Assembly: GCA_009602735.1 (NCBI GenBank)
Contig: WELA01000963.1
Span: forward strand, 199,898 to 247,842
DNA from: Mesotaenium endlicherianum
Lineage: Eukaryota > Streptophyta > Zygnematophyceae > Zygnematales > Mesotaeniaceae
Length of the DNA: 47,945 nt
Direction of reading: 5' to 3'
Numbering within the stretch: position 1 is the first letter of the stretch; each line of letters opens with the position of its first letter. This document shows positions 17,640 to 29,409 of the stretch, one piece after another. Below the pieces are notes generated by a model, which ran no database searches, was not told the DNA's origin, and saw nothing but the letters and a program-made list of their open reading frames with translations. The translations under genes and the position numbers were made by a program.

Positions 17640-20194
17640 ATGTCATATGTCAAAGTAATATGTTGTCTGCTTTTATGCTCTTCCATCTTGTGCTTGGAGG
17701 CTGCCAATCCCGCTGAGGTGAGTAGAACAGCAGTGCGTTAGTAAATACAGTGCAATGTTGTGCTGCTTTTCGTCTGTAAGCTCGCAATCGACATTCCAAG
17801 CATGATATTTTCTTGTATATGTAGGTGTGTGAAAACCTGTCCCCGCTGCCTCATGGAATGCTTGCTGCCACGGCCCCGCCTTCTGTTGCAAGTCCGACTC
17901 CTTCTTTAGTTTGTGCTTACCTAGCAGCTAACCAGCTTGTAGCCTTCAATAATCAATAAATTATTCTCATACTTATAAATAATTAACTTAGGCATGAGGG
18001 TAAAAGCTTGCTTATTATTCATTGCAGCTCGAGCAATACCTATCGTATCATTTAGTGGCAGCAGTGGATATCCTGGACATCAGGTCTTATGATGTCTTTA
18101 CTGTTGACCGTTTCCAAGATTGCAGCCTCATCTCACAACTCTTCATCCTTATGTTTGACAAGTACGTTACCCCTTGTTCGGTTGAAGTGCCTGAACAGCT
18201 TCTATGCCTGGTGTACAGGTTGCTGGGATGATGGCAGAGAATGAGCAGGGATCCTGCGGATGGAACGTCGACGACAAATGTCCAGACGGTCAGTCTTTTG
18301 AGGGGGAATTTTTCCGAAACATCCCTGCCATTAAGTATGCTGTGAGTTTCCCTGGACCAAGCCTCTTCCATGTACTGTGTGTTGGTCTTTACGTCTTACA
18401 GTATGACTCAAAAAATAGAAAAGAACTATCGGTCCCAGAGAAGTAATCGTTTGCAAGGACTATGTGCTTATGTTTCTTTCCGTCTTTGACATCAAGATTC
18501 CTTGATGCACGTTCTCCTGCGCTCCAGCTTTCACGTGTGCTCATCTTCCTCTGACATGGAGTTCTGCGGGAGCCAATGCTTGCAGGGGCCTGAGAGCCGT
18601 GAGCTCTACGCATACCGCTACTATAATGCAGAGGAGAATATTATGGGCAAGCCCATGAAGGTATACTTTCTTTCCTCTCTCCTCCCCCTAAAGCTCCAAC
18701 TACCAAGTGCGTGGCCGAAAAGCTTGCATGGCCAGGGTAATGACCTCGGGTACTGTAACAACGTTGGAGATGTATTAATGGCAATCCGCAGCCAAGTCCT
18801 TGAGCACTCTTGCAAGCGTATGAATGCTGTTCACAGACTAAGTGGTGGTGGGTCCACGTCTTGACTTGGATAAATCGTGGACTTGTATTCTTTGAACCCT
18901 CTACATGTCTTTGCAATGTAGATTATTTGTGTAAGTTTTCATGTGCATTTATTTCGGCACGTCAAAGTAAAATAACATGCACCTACGCAGACGTACATGT
19001 CGTGTTCCATGGGTATATCATTGTTCATGGATATGTCATGAATGTTTGTATGGTTACCTAAAATAGCACTAGAATATTTTTCAAAAAACCTGCATTGCTT
19101 ATGTACGTCCCTGCGCATGCTGAGAACCACCTGAGCCTCGCACTGCTGAGGCCTCGCTGCTCACAGGCAGGCGCCAACCTCTCATTACACATCACTCTGG
19201 CGCACTCTTGGAGTCTGCGGCTAAGGCAATCAGTCAGTTATCTCGTGCTTGTCCAGAATTGTGCGTCCCTGATGCTTTTCTTGACTACGTGATGCCTGGT
19301 CCATGGGGACGCGTTGGTGCTGCTGCTGGTGCCAGCGCCGGTGCCAGTGCCAGTGCCTGTTCCGGTGCCGGTGCTAGTGCCGGTCACGTTGCCGGCGCCG
19401 GTGGTCATCATGCCGAGGGTGGTTGTGCTGATGGTCATGATGGAGGCTCTGGGGCTGGGGCTGGTGCTGGTTCTCTTTTCTTTTTTCTTTTTTTTTGGGA
19501 GGGGGGGGGGGCAGGAGTGGCTCTCTCTAAGCGTGGCGTTTTGGCACACATTCCGCGGCGACGGGTCGGACCCATTCGGGTCGGCCACCAAGTCGTGGCC
19601 GTGGGACAAGAAGGGCGCCACGGAGCTCGAGGTCGCCAAGTCCCGCAGTCAGTCGCGCCCGCTCTCCCTTCCCAGCTCCTCCCACCCTCGCCACTCCAAT
19701 CTATGACTGGACACACGCACCCACCTCCGCGCTGACTTGAGGCGCCTCTCGTGTCAAGGCTTGAAAATAAGCGCAGCAGTGGCCCCCCTCCTGCCACTGC
19801 TGGCTGGTGCCGTGCCGTGTGCTGCTGTGCCCTGCAGTGCTCTGCCTTGTGGCCGGCTATCCAAACATCGCCTCTCGTCTGCCAGTAGCTTTGTGCAGGA
19901 GGGCGGTATGCAGGAGCGCTAAGAGAGACTGACGGGGACGTGGGCTCTGTGGGTCGGTGGTGGTGTTGGGGGTGGCACTGGCGCGGGGGGGCAGTGAGGG
20001 CCAACTTTGAGCTGCTGAAGAAGCTGGGCCTGGAGAGGTGGTGCTTCCATGACCGCGACATTGCTCCCGAGGGAAAGGACCTGAAGGTGTGTGTGTGCGC
20101 CCCCCTTGCGCTGCCTGCACGCATTCCTGGCCTCCAAAACACTTCGTACTTGCACATGCATATGCTCACAACTCTCTTATTATATTTATATATG

Positions 20195-20234
<40 letters not shown>

Positions 20235-23200
20235 TGCATGTTGCTTTCACAGAGCTCTTTTGCTTTGTATCTGTGTGGGTTTATGTTTCTTCACCTGGAT
20301 GCATGTCCGCACATGCATGGGTGTTCATAACGTCTTCACATCCGTGCATGTCCGAGTAGGTCTGGAGTCTTGTCTGTGTGGGTGCAAGTCGGTCTTCTGT
20401 GGCTGCTTCCAAGCCACGCAGTCGAAGGAGCGCTGACGAGTGGGAGGGTGTGGGGTGTGGGGTGTGGGGGGGTGGATATGCAGGAGTCCAATGCGAACCT
20501 GGACGAGATAGTGAAGCTGGCCAAGCAGCTGCAGGTTGGTGTGTGTGTGCCTGCGTGGGGGGGGTGCATGTCTGCCCGCAAGCTTATATGTTTTTTGAAA
20601 GCCTGCTGTGGGACATCTATATGCGCAAAGCCGTTTACTCACGACTCTAGGAATCAAAGACTTCGTACTGTTCTAAAAGGCACTCGCCTAAAACTGTGTG
20701 TGTGTGTGTGCACGCGCGTGTGTGTGTGCACAGCTGGGGACTACAATAAGGCCTCTGTGGGGCACAGCGCAACTGTTCAAGCACCCGCGCTACATGCATG
20801 GGGCTGCCACCAGGTGTGATTGCGGGGCCATCCTTCCTCATTCCTCTCTCATGCCTTCCATCGAAGCAAGTAGGAGCAGATGTTTCCAAGAGATGGTGCA
20901 GGCATATGCCAGCACACGCGTGCAGCAATTTTTTGGTTCCTCTTTCGTGTGTGCGTGTGTGTGTGTGTGTATATGCCTCGTATACTTGAGCGGAAGTCGC
21001 TTGATTACCCCTGGTTGGTGCTAGTCGTGCTTTTCAAGGCGGAAGTATTTTGGGTGGAGGCGGGGCGCAGCCCAGACGCCGCTGTATTTGCGTATGCGGC
21101 GGCGCAGGTGAAGAAGGCCATGCAGGTAGGGGCCCGCTTCCTGCCGCCCGCCAGCCCGCGCTGTCCAGCCCAGCGCAGGCCTCATAAGCCCTGCATGCAC
21201 CCTTGCTGGTTGCTGTGCCTCCAAAACCCTACTTTTCCCTGAGAAATCAGCATTCGCATATGAGCATAGGTCACAGGCGCTTACTTGCCCCATTTATATT
21301 CTAATTATTGATAGGTTTTTGTTTCTTTTGGGGGGGGNNNNNNNNNNNNNNNNNNNNNNNNNNNNNNNNNNNNNNNNNNNNNNNNNNNNNNNNNNNNNNN
21401 NNNNNNNNNNNNNNNNNNNNNNNNNNNNNNNNNNNNNNNNNNNNNNNNNNNNNNNNNNNNNNNNNNNNNNNNNNNNNNNNNNNNNNNNNNNNNNNNNNNN
21501 NNNNNNNNNNNNNNNNNNNNNNNNNNNNNNNNNNNNNNNNNNNNNNNNNNNNNNNNNNNNNNNNNNNNNNNNNNNNNNNNNNNNNNNNNNNNNNNNNNNN
21601 NNNNNNNNNNNNNNNNNNNNNNNNNNNNNNNNNNNNNNNNNNNNNNNNNNNNNNNNNNNNNNNNNNNNNNNNNNNNNNNNNNNNNNNNNNNNNNNNNNNN
21701 NNNNNNNNNNNNNNNNNNNNNNNNNNNNNNNNNNNNNNNNNNNNNNNNNNNNNNNNNNNNNNNNNNNNNNNNNNNNNNNNNNNNNNNNNNNNNNNNNNNN
21801 NNNNNNNNNNNNNNNNNNNNNNNNNNNNNNNNNNNNNNNNNNNNNNNNNNNNNNNNNNNNNNNNNNNNNNNNNNNNNNNNNNNNNNNNNNNNNNNNNNNN
21901 NNNNNNNNNNNNNNNNNNNNNNNNNNNNNNNNNNNNNNNNNNNNNNNNNNNNNNNNNNNNNNNNNNNNNNNNNNNNNNNNNNNNNNNNNNNNNNNNNNNN
22001 NNNNNNNNNNNNNNNNNNNNNNNNNNNNNNNNNNNNNNNNNNNNNNNNNNNNNNNNNNNNNNNNNNNNNNNNNNNNNNNNNNNNNNNNNNNNNNNNNCCC
22101 CCCCCCCCCCCGGTGTGGTGGCGGACGTGCCCGCTCAAGACTTAGGTGTTTGTCGGGCTGATTGGTGACACGCACGTATGGGTGGGGGCCCACAGGGCAG
22201 CTGCTGCTGGAGCCTAAGCCGCAGGAGCCCACCAAGCACCAGTGAGTATGGCGTGCTCCCTCCCCTACTCTCTTCTGTTCCTCAGCTAGGCATACACACG
22301 TGGCATGCGCGATGCCGAAACTCCGCACCATGTCGCATCCAGATTGCGTGAAGAGGCACAACCCCTGGTGCACTCTGCTCTGGTCTGATGTCGGCTCTTC
22401 TCTCACTTGTCGATGATATCCTTCTACGGACCCCGCAGTAGTAGCAGCAGCAGCAGCAGCTGGGCAGAGGCTATAACAGCGCTGTTGCCATGTGACTTAT
22501 TTGTGCATGGCTGGCTGCCTGGCTGAAAGCTGCTGCTGGTGCCATGGGATGGATTGGGGGGGGGGGCAGGTATGACTGGGATGTTGCCACCACCAGCGCC
22601 TTCCTTCAGCGCTACGGTCTCCAAGGTAGGAGGCCCACTGCTGCCCCTGCTGCTGCTGCTGCTGCATAATTCCTCACCTCTCTGGCGCGCCAACGACAGA
22701 CACCAAGGAGGCGGGGGGGGGGGATGGGGGGGAGGAGAAGAAAGGGGGGAAGTTGGGGAGCTGAGGTTGGTCCGGAGTCAATTGCTGAGAAAGCAAAGCT
22801 GTGGCTGACTCTGCATGTGAGGATGGCGCTCTTGAGTGTGCAGACGAGTTTTCACTCAACATCGAATGCAACCACGCCACTCTGTCGGGCCACAGGTTGG
22901 CGGGCCCCTCCTTTCTCCCTCCGTTGATTGCCCAGCCACCTACCCGCCTCTGCCGCCACGTCCCTTTGTGCCGGACAGACGCTCTCGCGAGAGGCTTTTG
23001 GTGTGTGGTGCCGTGTGTGGTGTTGTATGTATCTGGTGCTGTGCTCTGTGTGTGCGATGTGCGTGGTGCCGTCCGAGGGTGTAGTTGCGCTTGTGGCCTT
23101 GATGCACACGCTGTTCGGTTGCCTTTTCGCTGCGGCATTTCAAAAGAGGCGGTGCATCTCTGCCCATCTCACCTCATCAGTGGATGGGGACCGGCGGACG

Positions 23201-25080
23201 TTGTGTGCAGCTGTCACCACGAGCTGGAGGCAGCGCGCATCACGGGCATGCTGGGCAGCATCGATGCCAACACCGGGGACCCCCAGACTGGTGCCCCCCT
23301 GACCCCGCCCATTTTCCCNGATGGATGAGCAGGCGGTCAACGTGATTGCTCTGTTGCAAGCGTGCGCACGTCCCTTTGCCGAGGTTTTGGTCAGCTTTCA
23401 AGGGAAGGAAAGAAGTAGATGGCTGCGTGCATTTGGTTGCTTAGATTGTCCGCATGGCGGGGTGGGCCGCCCGAGCACTCAGTCTTCTGGCTTTGTGCGC
23501 TGCTCCCCCTGGGGGTGCAGGATGGGACACCGACGAGTTTCTGACGGATCCGGTGCAGGCGACACTTGTCGGGCTGGCCATCATCAAGAACGTGAGGACC
23601 TCTCTGACTCTCCGGTGCAACCCTATGCAGCTGTGCAAGTAATCACAGCGGGAGGAACTGCCGAGGCTGCATGTGCTGACTTGTTGCTGTTGCCGGTCTG
23701 TCTGAGCAGGGTGGCCTTGGGAAGGGAGGGATAAACTTCGACGCCAAGCTGTATGTGCTTCTCCTCCTTGGGCTGCTGCCTCTGGTCCCTTTGGGGCGTA
23801 CATGCGTTTAAAAAGATGCATGATGTCTCTTCATTCCCCTCTTTAACCCAGAGAGGGGAGGAAAGGGGGGGGGGGGGCATTTAGGAGGTTGACAAATTTT
23901 TGCAGAGGGCTGATCATCTATTTGGCGCAGCTTCTTGACGCATTAGTGTGCGTGCCTGATGGAACATTCATACGAGAAGGTGGGTCTTGGCAGGAGGAGG
24001 GAGAGCATCGACGTGGAGGACCTAGTCATTGCGCACATCTCAGCCATCGATGCCCTGGCGCGCGGCCTGCGCAATGCCGCCCGCCTCATCAAGGTGCCGC
24101 CCCCCTCTCTCTGCGACTCTAGGCTCTGCCGGCAGGCGCTTGTAGCTCCCAGGGTGCCGATCTGTTGTGTCGAAGAATCGGAAGGTTGTGGATGGCGCTG
24201 AAACCTCGTTGTGCATGCCTCAGCTAGTCCACTACTAGGTGACTGGTTGACTAACAGGGGGGCTTCTTATGTGGGTGGTGAAACTTTGCTGCCTGAGACT
24301 ATGCTCCAAGCGCGGCCTGCACTTTTTGGAATAGAACACGCGGGGGCCTGCAGCCTGGTGACATGTGTGCGCTGTTGCTGAAGGGTTGCGCTGCATGCAT
24401 GCTGGTTACTACTGTTGGCGGGAACGCAGGGCGGGGACTTGGAGAGGCTGGTGGAGAAGAGGTACAGCAGTTACTCGACAAGCTTCGGAGCTCAGATCCA
24501 TGTATGGCCGTGACCGCCTCACCCCCTCTGACCTCGCCTCTCTCCCCTCCCCGCCTCTCTGTATCGCTGGTTCCCTGCCGCTGCAGTACATGTTGTATAG
24601 TGTTGCATAAGCGATAAGTCGCCAGCCAGCGTCAGTATGCGTTTGTTGCGTACTCCGTCTTTAGTTGTACGTGCTTGTACTTGACGAGCTTCTGTGTGTG
24701 GCGCTGCACGTTGTTCCGTCTTGCACGAAGTAATTTGTTTGTATGCTACCTACTTATTGGCTTGTGTTTGCTGACTGCAGGGTGCTCTTGTTGGCTTTGA
24801 GGAGCTCGAGGCTGCAGCTCTCAGGGCGGGAGAGCCAACTCTTGCATCTGCGAATCAGGTATGTGTGACACTGTGTAACGTCTGCGGATTTGTGACTACG
24901 TTCGTGCGAGTAGGTGCGGGCACGTTCTGTGAGTCAGGTGCTGTTTTGAAAATGAAAGAATCATCTGAGCAGCGTTCATGCTAGGTGACATATTTGTGCA
25001 AGACCATGTTCTTGACTTGTGCTGGGGGAGCTTGATGCTTTCAGGAATTGGCGGAGATGATCCTCAACCGTTATGTTTGA
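17640..25080 (+). CDS. xylA: Xylose isomerase, plant-type, secreted or ER form (18 exons seen, one or more lost in an N gap)
   Basis: Converts D-xylose to D-xylulose in a two-metal TIM-barrel enzyme. Exons: 17640-17717, 18219-18341, 18586-18660, 19515-19647, 19995-20086, 20484-20534, 20734-20813, 21071-21125, [gap], 22196-22241, 22570-22625, 22844-22895, 23211-23290, 23521-23591, 23710-23750, 23994-24093, 24430-24501, 24781-24858 and 25045-25080. A signal peptide ([17 protein letters not shown]) opens the protein. Catalytic and metal residues are visible in order: His103 in FWHTF, Asp in GSDPFG, Glu and Lys in [14 protein letters not shown], Glu and His in [13 protein letters not shown], Asp in [12 protein letters not shown], two Asp in WDTDEF and Asp in NFDAK. 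The C-terminus is [11 protein letters not shown]. Upstream exons total 687 bases and downstream exons 632. The missing part (about 154 bases, length 1 mod 3) should carry the ENYVFWGGREGY region. The exon 2 start (18219) is the least certain junction. Confidence 0.95.
20176..20232. repeat. TA/(TG)n microsatellite just after a xylose isomerase exon
   Basis: A TATA-rich stretch runs into a pure TG tract (about 20201-20230) in the intron after exon 19995-20086. Another TG/CG tract (20696-20728) ends a few bases before the acceptor of exon 20734-20813. Confidence 0.9.
21338..22097. other. Assembly gap of 760 Ns inside xylose isomerase
   Basis: The run of Ns is bounded by a G-run on the left (21330-21337) and a C-run on the right (22098-22111). 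Splice phases on either side show that at least one coding exon is hidden here. Confidence 0.98.
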
Positions 25081-26223
25081 TAACAACAAGCAAGAATGTC
25101 AAGGGGGGAGATGTTGTATGCCAAAAAGCATGCAACCGCTGCCTACGTGCGAATTGTTAGAAGTGCAGGAGATGATTCATTCAGAAAATGCTCAATTTTG
25201 TATAATATTAGGTGTCAACTTTTCTAGCAATAAATTTGCCCTGCCCGCCACGGTTTTTACAATAAGTCACTATGCACGTCTCCTTGACTGATTTCATGTT
25301 GTCTACATTGTTAGCATCAGCCCATGTCTGACCAAGTTGGTCAGGTATTGTTACGAGTACATGTACATGTCAAATTTGCACATGCTTAGTCCAGGGAAAC
25401 CGTACACTTGTGCCAAAAACTGCTACACTTGTTGAACGCCGACGGCACTGAGCTGACTGATTTGACTTCAGGCAAGACTTAGTCACTTAGTTCTAGTGAA
25501 CGTATGATCTGAATGTTACTCTGCCAGTCTCTTGAAGACTAGTAAATGCGTCTTTGTGCAAGGTTTCTGATAGTGCCCTGTTTCTTGATATTAAAGAAGT
25601 CAAGGCGACTAATTCATTTAGGCACTTGCCTCTCCACCTTTGTGTCCAGATATACAAAAATGCTTGTACTCTTAAAATTTTGAAATGATAATCAAAACTA
25701 CGCCTACTTTCTAGTTTCCTGGTTTTGCACCTACTTCATCTGAACTCCCTATTCAGGTGCCATGATAGACCTGCAACTTTCTGTAGGATCTAAGCCGTTT
25801 TGGAGCCCACGCCTAGAAACTTGTTGCATTTACTACTCTCTTCACATGGCTATCTAAGCACTACCAGAGGCGACTCAAAGCCGCGAAAGTCAGCGACCTT
25901 CAAATTGTTTTGCAGAACAGGTACGCTTGGATGCTCACCATCCGACGGAATTGTCTGCACCAGCGAAGGGATAATTAAGAATATTTAGAATGCTTGTCCT
26001 AGGCTGTCGGTTAAATAGACTGTAAAGTACGAGTAGTCTACTCAGCAATAACACCAACAGAATGCTTCTGTGTGTGAATAAGCCAAGAGATGTCTATCGA
26101 ACGTTCAAATGTGCTCTCAAAGTGTTTGTCCGGGAGCAACAAGTGGGTAAGAACATGTCCGAATGAGGATAAGCAGGTGAACTGCTACAAATTTATAGAT
26201 TGCATAGACAGGTCCATCAAGTC
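25081..26223. other. Convergent intergenic region between xylose isomerase and the F-box gene
   Basis: The 1143 bases are AT-rich and hold the two 3' UTRs. No conserved protein block or RNA gene is recognised. Confidence 0.5.
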
Positions 26224-27756
26224 TTAGGAGTCATCCTGGGCATGGGCATGAAGGCGCAGTTTTAGTACCTGATGAGAGGGAACAAAGTGTAGCCCAATAT
26301 TTGTGAATTTTGCTCCACAGTGTCCATCGCCGCTTAATGCTGTACCGCCAACTTTGACCACCATGTTCCGCACACCCTGCAATAAAATGGAGTAGGCCGC
26401 CTCAGTAGTGCACTTCCGAATTAGGTGAAAGTATGTACTTTACGACCTCGAGGGCCTGTAGCAGGTGTGGGCCTGAATTGAGTCACTATTCACATTGAGA
26501 GCATGCGTATCGGATTCTATACTGCAGACTCTGATCAGCCATAGTTCATATTTACTTCAGCTTAGCAAGAGCACATTTGACTATAGTATATGTCCCACCA
26601 TCTACACAAGATAGAAAACGACCACCTCTGATCTCTGCTAGAGTATCAAAAGACCCACCTGGGGATAGTCTTTGATGAAGTTGATGGACTCCTTCCAGCC
26701 CGCTTTTCCTACTTGAAGTGCCTGAGAGTCCCTGAAAAATAAGACGTGGATATCATACAGAGAAAAGAATCAAAAGTAAGTTCGAGTAAAGAATGTTTCC
26801 TGTAAAAGCTGTCGATCTCTTACAGGGCCAAAGAATTGACACTTTGAAACAGTGTGCACAATAATACTAGAAAACCACTCTGCACACTTCTCAGCAATTT
26901 GCCAACCATGCGCTAGAACATGAGGATTATCTTACCAGGCATGAAGGACCTGCTTTTTCTCGTTCCTTAGAAGAAGTTGCAGTCTGAAAACGCCGTCAGC
27001 TTCTTCTTGGCCAGTGTACCAGGCAGAGAGGCGCAATGGAGGACAGCTGTCAAGAAAGTCCCAGGTGTAACTATCCAGACTAATATGCTGCTGGAGAAGG
27101 GCCCACCCTACGGAGGAGGCAACTACTGCAGCCCCAGGAGGCGTGCGGAACGGAAGCTCGCTCATTGTGGACGGTGCAGCATAAGGTGCAGAAGCACCAC
27201 AGGTACTCTGAGGCATCATTTCCCTCTTAAGGCCTTCACCTCCTCCTCTGCAAAAAACAGAGCCCCCTTCTGGAGCCCAATTTGAGAAGGAAGCAAAGTC
27301 ATCCTCAGTGTCGCCCTCACTCCAGAGTCTGTCCAAGGAAAGCCTGTGTCTTGGCTCCCAGGATACGGGGGCCCGTTCCTTTCTGTAGTCAGCCTCAAAA
27401 GGGTCTATTCTCTCAAAGAATGGAGAGGCAATAAGATTTGTGCAGAATATAGCACTGAAGAGGCCTCTCCATCCGCCTAAGCAGGTGAGAGCATCTGCAG
27501 CGCGCAGCTGGTAACCGTTGCAATACTGCTGCCAGAGATGCTCCTCGCTACATACTTGCCTCCACTGCGTGTTGACAAGAGCACAATTGCGAGAGACATC
27601 TTCTGGTGACAGATATTCCAAGACTTGAAGAAGAAGAGAATCAGGTAGATTCTGGAAATAGTCGCATTTGGCGATCTGCGCCCGAGGCACGACTGAGGAT
27701 GCCTTCGAAGAGAGAGGACTTTCACAACAAACAAGGGACCTCACAAAAGGCGGCAT
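26224..27756 (-). CDS. F-box protein with C-terminal FBA-like domain (three exons)
   Basis: Probable substrate receptor of an SCF ubiquitin ligase. Exons on the minus strand: 27756-26936, 26731-26659 and 26376-26224, together 1047 bases (348 residues) with matching phases. The F-box spans about residues 34-76 (FQNLPDSLLLQVLEYLSPED followed by VSRNCALVNTQWRQVC), where SKP1 would bind. Residues about 115-205 are a Ser/Gly/Pro-rich linker. The C-terminal part (about 215-340) matches the F-box-associated domain layout: DSYTWDFLDSCPPLRLSAWY, then FRLQLLLRNE, then GWKESINFIKDYPQGVRNMV, then the last strands GAKFTNIGLHFV. The Tyr-Trp pair that binds glycans in FBXO2 is not present (GDGHCGAKFTN at that place), so the ligand is unlikely to be a chitobiose-type glycan. 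The last exon could instead be spliced at 26258, where cat cag is followed by gta, but reading through gives a clean stop. Confidence 0.85.
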
Positions 27757-29409
27757 TGTGTCCGAGAGGTGCTAAGTACACCTGCTACTAGTTCTTCTTC
27801 GGGAGCCCTCTAGAGCTGGAAGGGCTAGGAAAGACAAAACGGTATTTATGACGATTTAGTATACTACTCATGCGGACTCCTCAAGTGCATACTTTGCACC
27901 TCAGTCCACATTACCAAATTTCGGAACTAATGCACCCGCTGAAAGGAAAAGGCTATTCACTTGGGCATGACGAGTAAAGATGGATACATAAGCCGAAGCA
28001 TTGGCTTTGTAGGAGCAGGGTGCGAGTTCAACACTGCTGCGCCAGGACGAGAACACATGGCGCTAGTCTGCATGTATTAAAATGGTTCGAAAGTTAGATC
28101 AAAACTTTCATAATTCAAGGAGCAAATCTTTCAAATTTGAAAAGGGGCCCGCGCAGAGGTGGCAGGCGAAACGACGCTTCATGAGCTCGCGAACCAAATG
28201 TGCGTTGCATTCACCTAAATTTTAAAATTCAAATTTGAGATCGAACGCTGGAGTCTGCGGACAAGATCACATAATGAGGCGGGTCGGGGACATGCCATTG
28301 ACGATTGTAGACCCGGCATCACCCGGCATGCCCTGAGGCGCTCAAGGTGCTGAAAGTCACTGAAAGTGGCTGAAATTTGAAGTGCCCAAGATGTTTTTAA
28401 ATATTGCTTGAGGCTTGCCCTGTGGTACCATGTGATGCCGTCTGCGATTAGTAATCTTGTTTTTAGGTCACCGGTCAGCTCAGGTCCGCTCTTATGACTT
28501 CTCCAAAGAATGTCAAAGTCAGTCAAACTTGAAGATTGGAACCTTCTGTGAAGTTTAAAGTTGCTGTGTCAACCAAGTCAACCTTCAAGTGTTCTTGCAT
28601 GTCAACAGCATCGTACGCGAGTCATCAGAGGTTTGAAGTGGTTGCACGAAACATTTTACCTAACCAATCTTCCATCGCAAATTTGATAGTGTGCAGATAA
28701 CAGCCGATGAGCCATGTACAAGCATATTCCAAGTATAAATAGACCGCAACGATAGACAAAACTTTCTTAATACACGTACTGGCATTTTGGGAGAAAACTG
28801 GAGGAAAATGGCCGGAAGGCCCAAGATTAATGCCCCAGGAATACATACAGTAATTAAGACCCAAGAAGACCAAGTTTTGGTAATTTAGTGCTAGGCGCAC
28901 CTTCGGCACGAGTCTGCTGCGCGTTGGCACCTCTTGAAAAGCCGAAAAGAGTCGTAATTAGTTGGTCTGTCGGTGATGAGGCGTCGCTGTCGATCTGAAA
29001 GCACGATCGGGATATTGAGGTTCAAACCCATTCAAACCTATGAAGGTGAGCTACAATCATAACTTTCATGGCCAATGCTCACTGTGCAGTCGATTCGTTC
29101 TCGAGGAAGGTAGAGACGCAATACATATCCCGTTGCTGAGGGCTCATGTAAAATGGAGTTCTTTGGGATCGCTTCATTCCCAAATTAGAGACGTATTGTT
29201 GGCACTTATTGCATGCGCACCTTAAGATCATATTCCTGTCACGCCCTACTGGTGGAAGCTGTAGGCTGCTCAAATATTTAGATCTTGCAGGCGTGTAGTG
29301 ATTAAGCAACATGCCCACTTATCTCGGAAAATGCTGACTTAAAGTTGTCGAGCACCGTGTAAGCAGACTATCTTGAGCCCCATTTCCGGATTAATACTTG
29401 AAAGGAAAG
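27757..29409. promoter_or_regulatory. Divergent intergenic region between the F-box and GDT1-like genes
   Basis: The 1653 bases lie between two outward-pointing start codons. The sequence is AT-rich with several short imperfect direct repeats (for example 'ctgaaagt' near 28353-28370). Open frames on the minus strand at 28215-28526 and 28625-28930 have no family features. Both promoters are inferred to be here, but no element is certain. Confidence 0.4.

Noticed and set aside
27990..28065. Second tRNA-like stretch (gtgcgagttcaac)
   Set aside because: The loop does not match the T-arm consensus and no cloverleaf pairs.
28960..29040. Sequence ggttcaaaccc that looks like a tRNA T-loop
   Set aside because: No matching T stem, anticodon arm or acceptor stem could be drawn around it.
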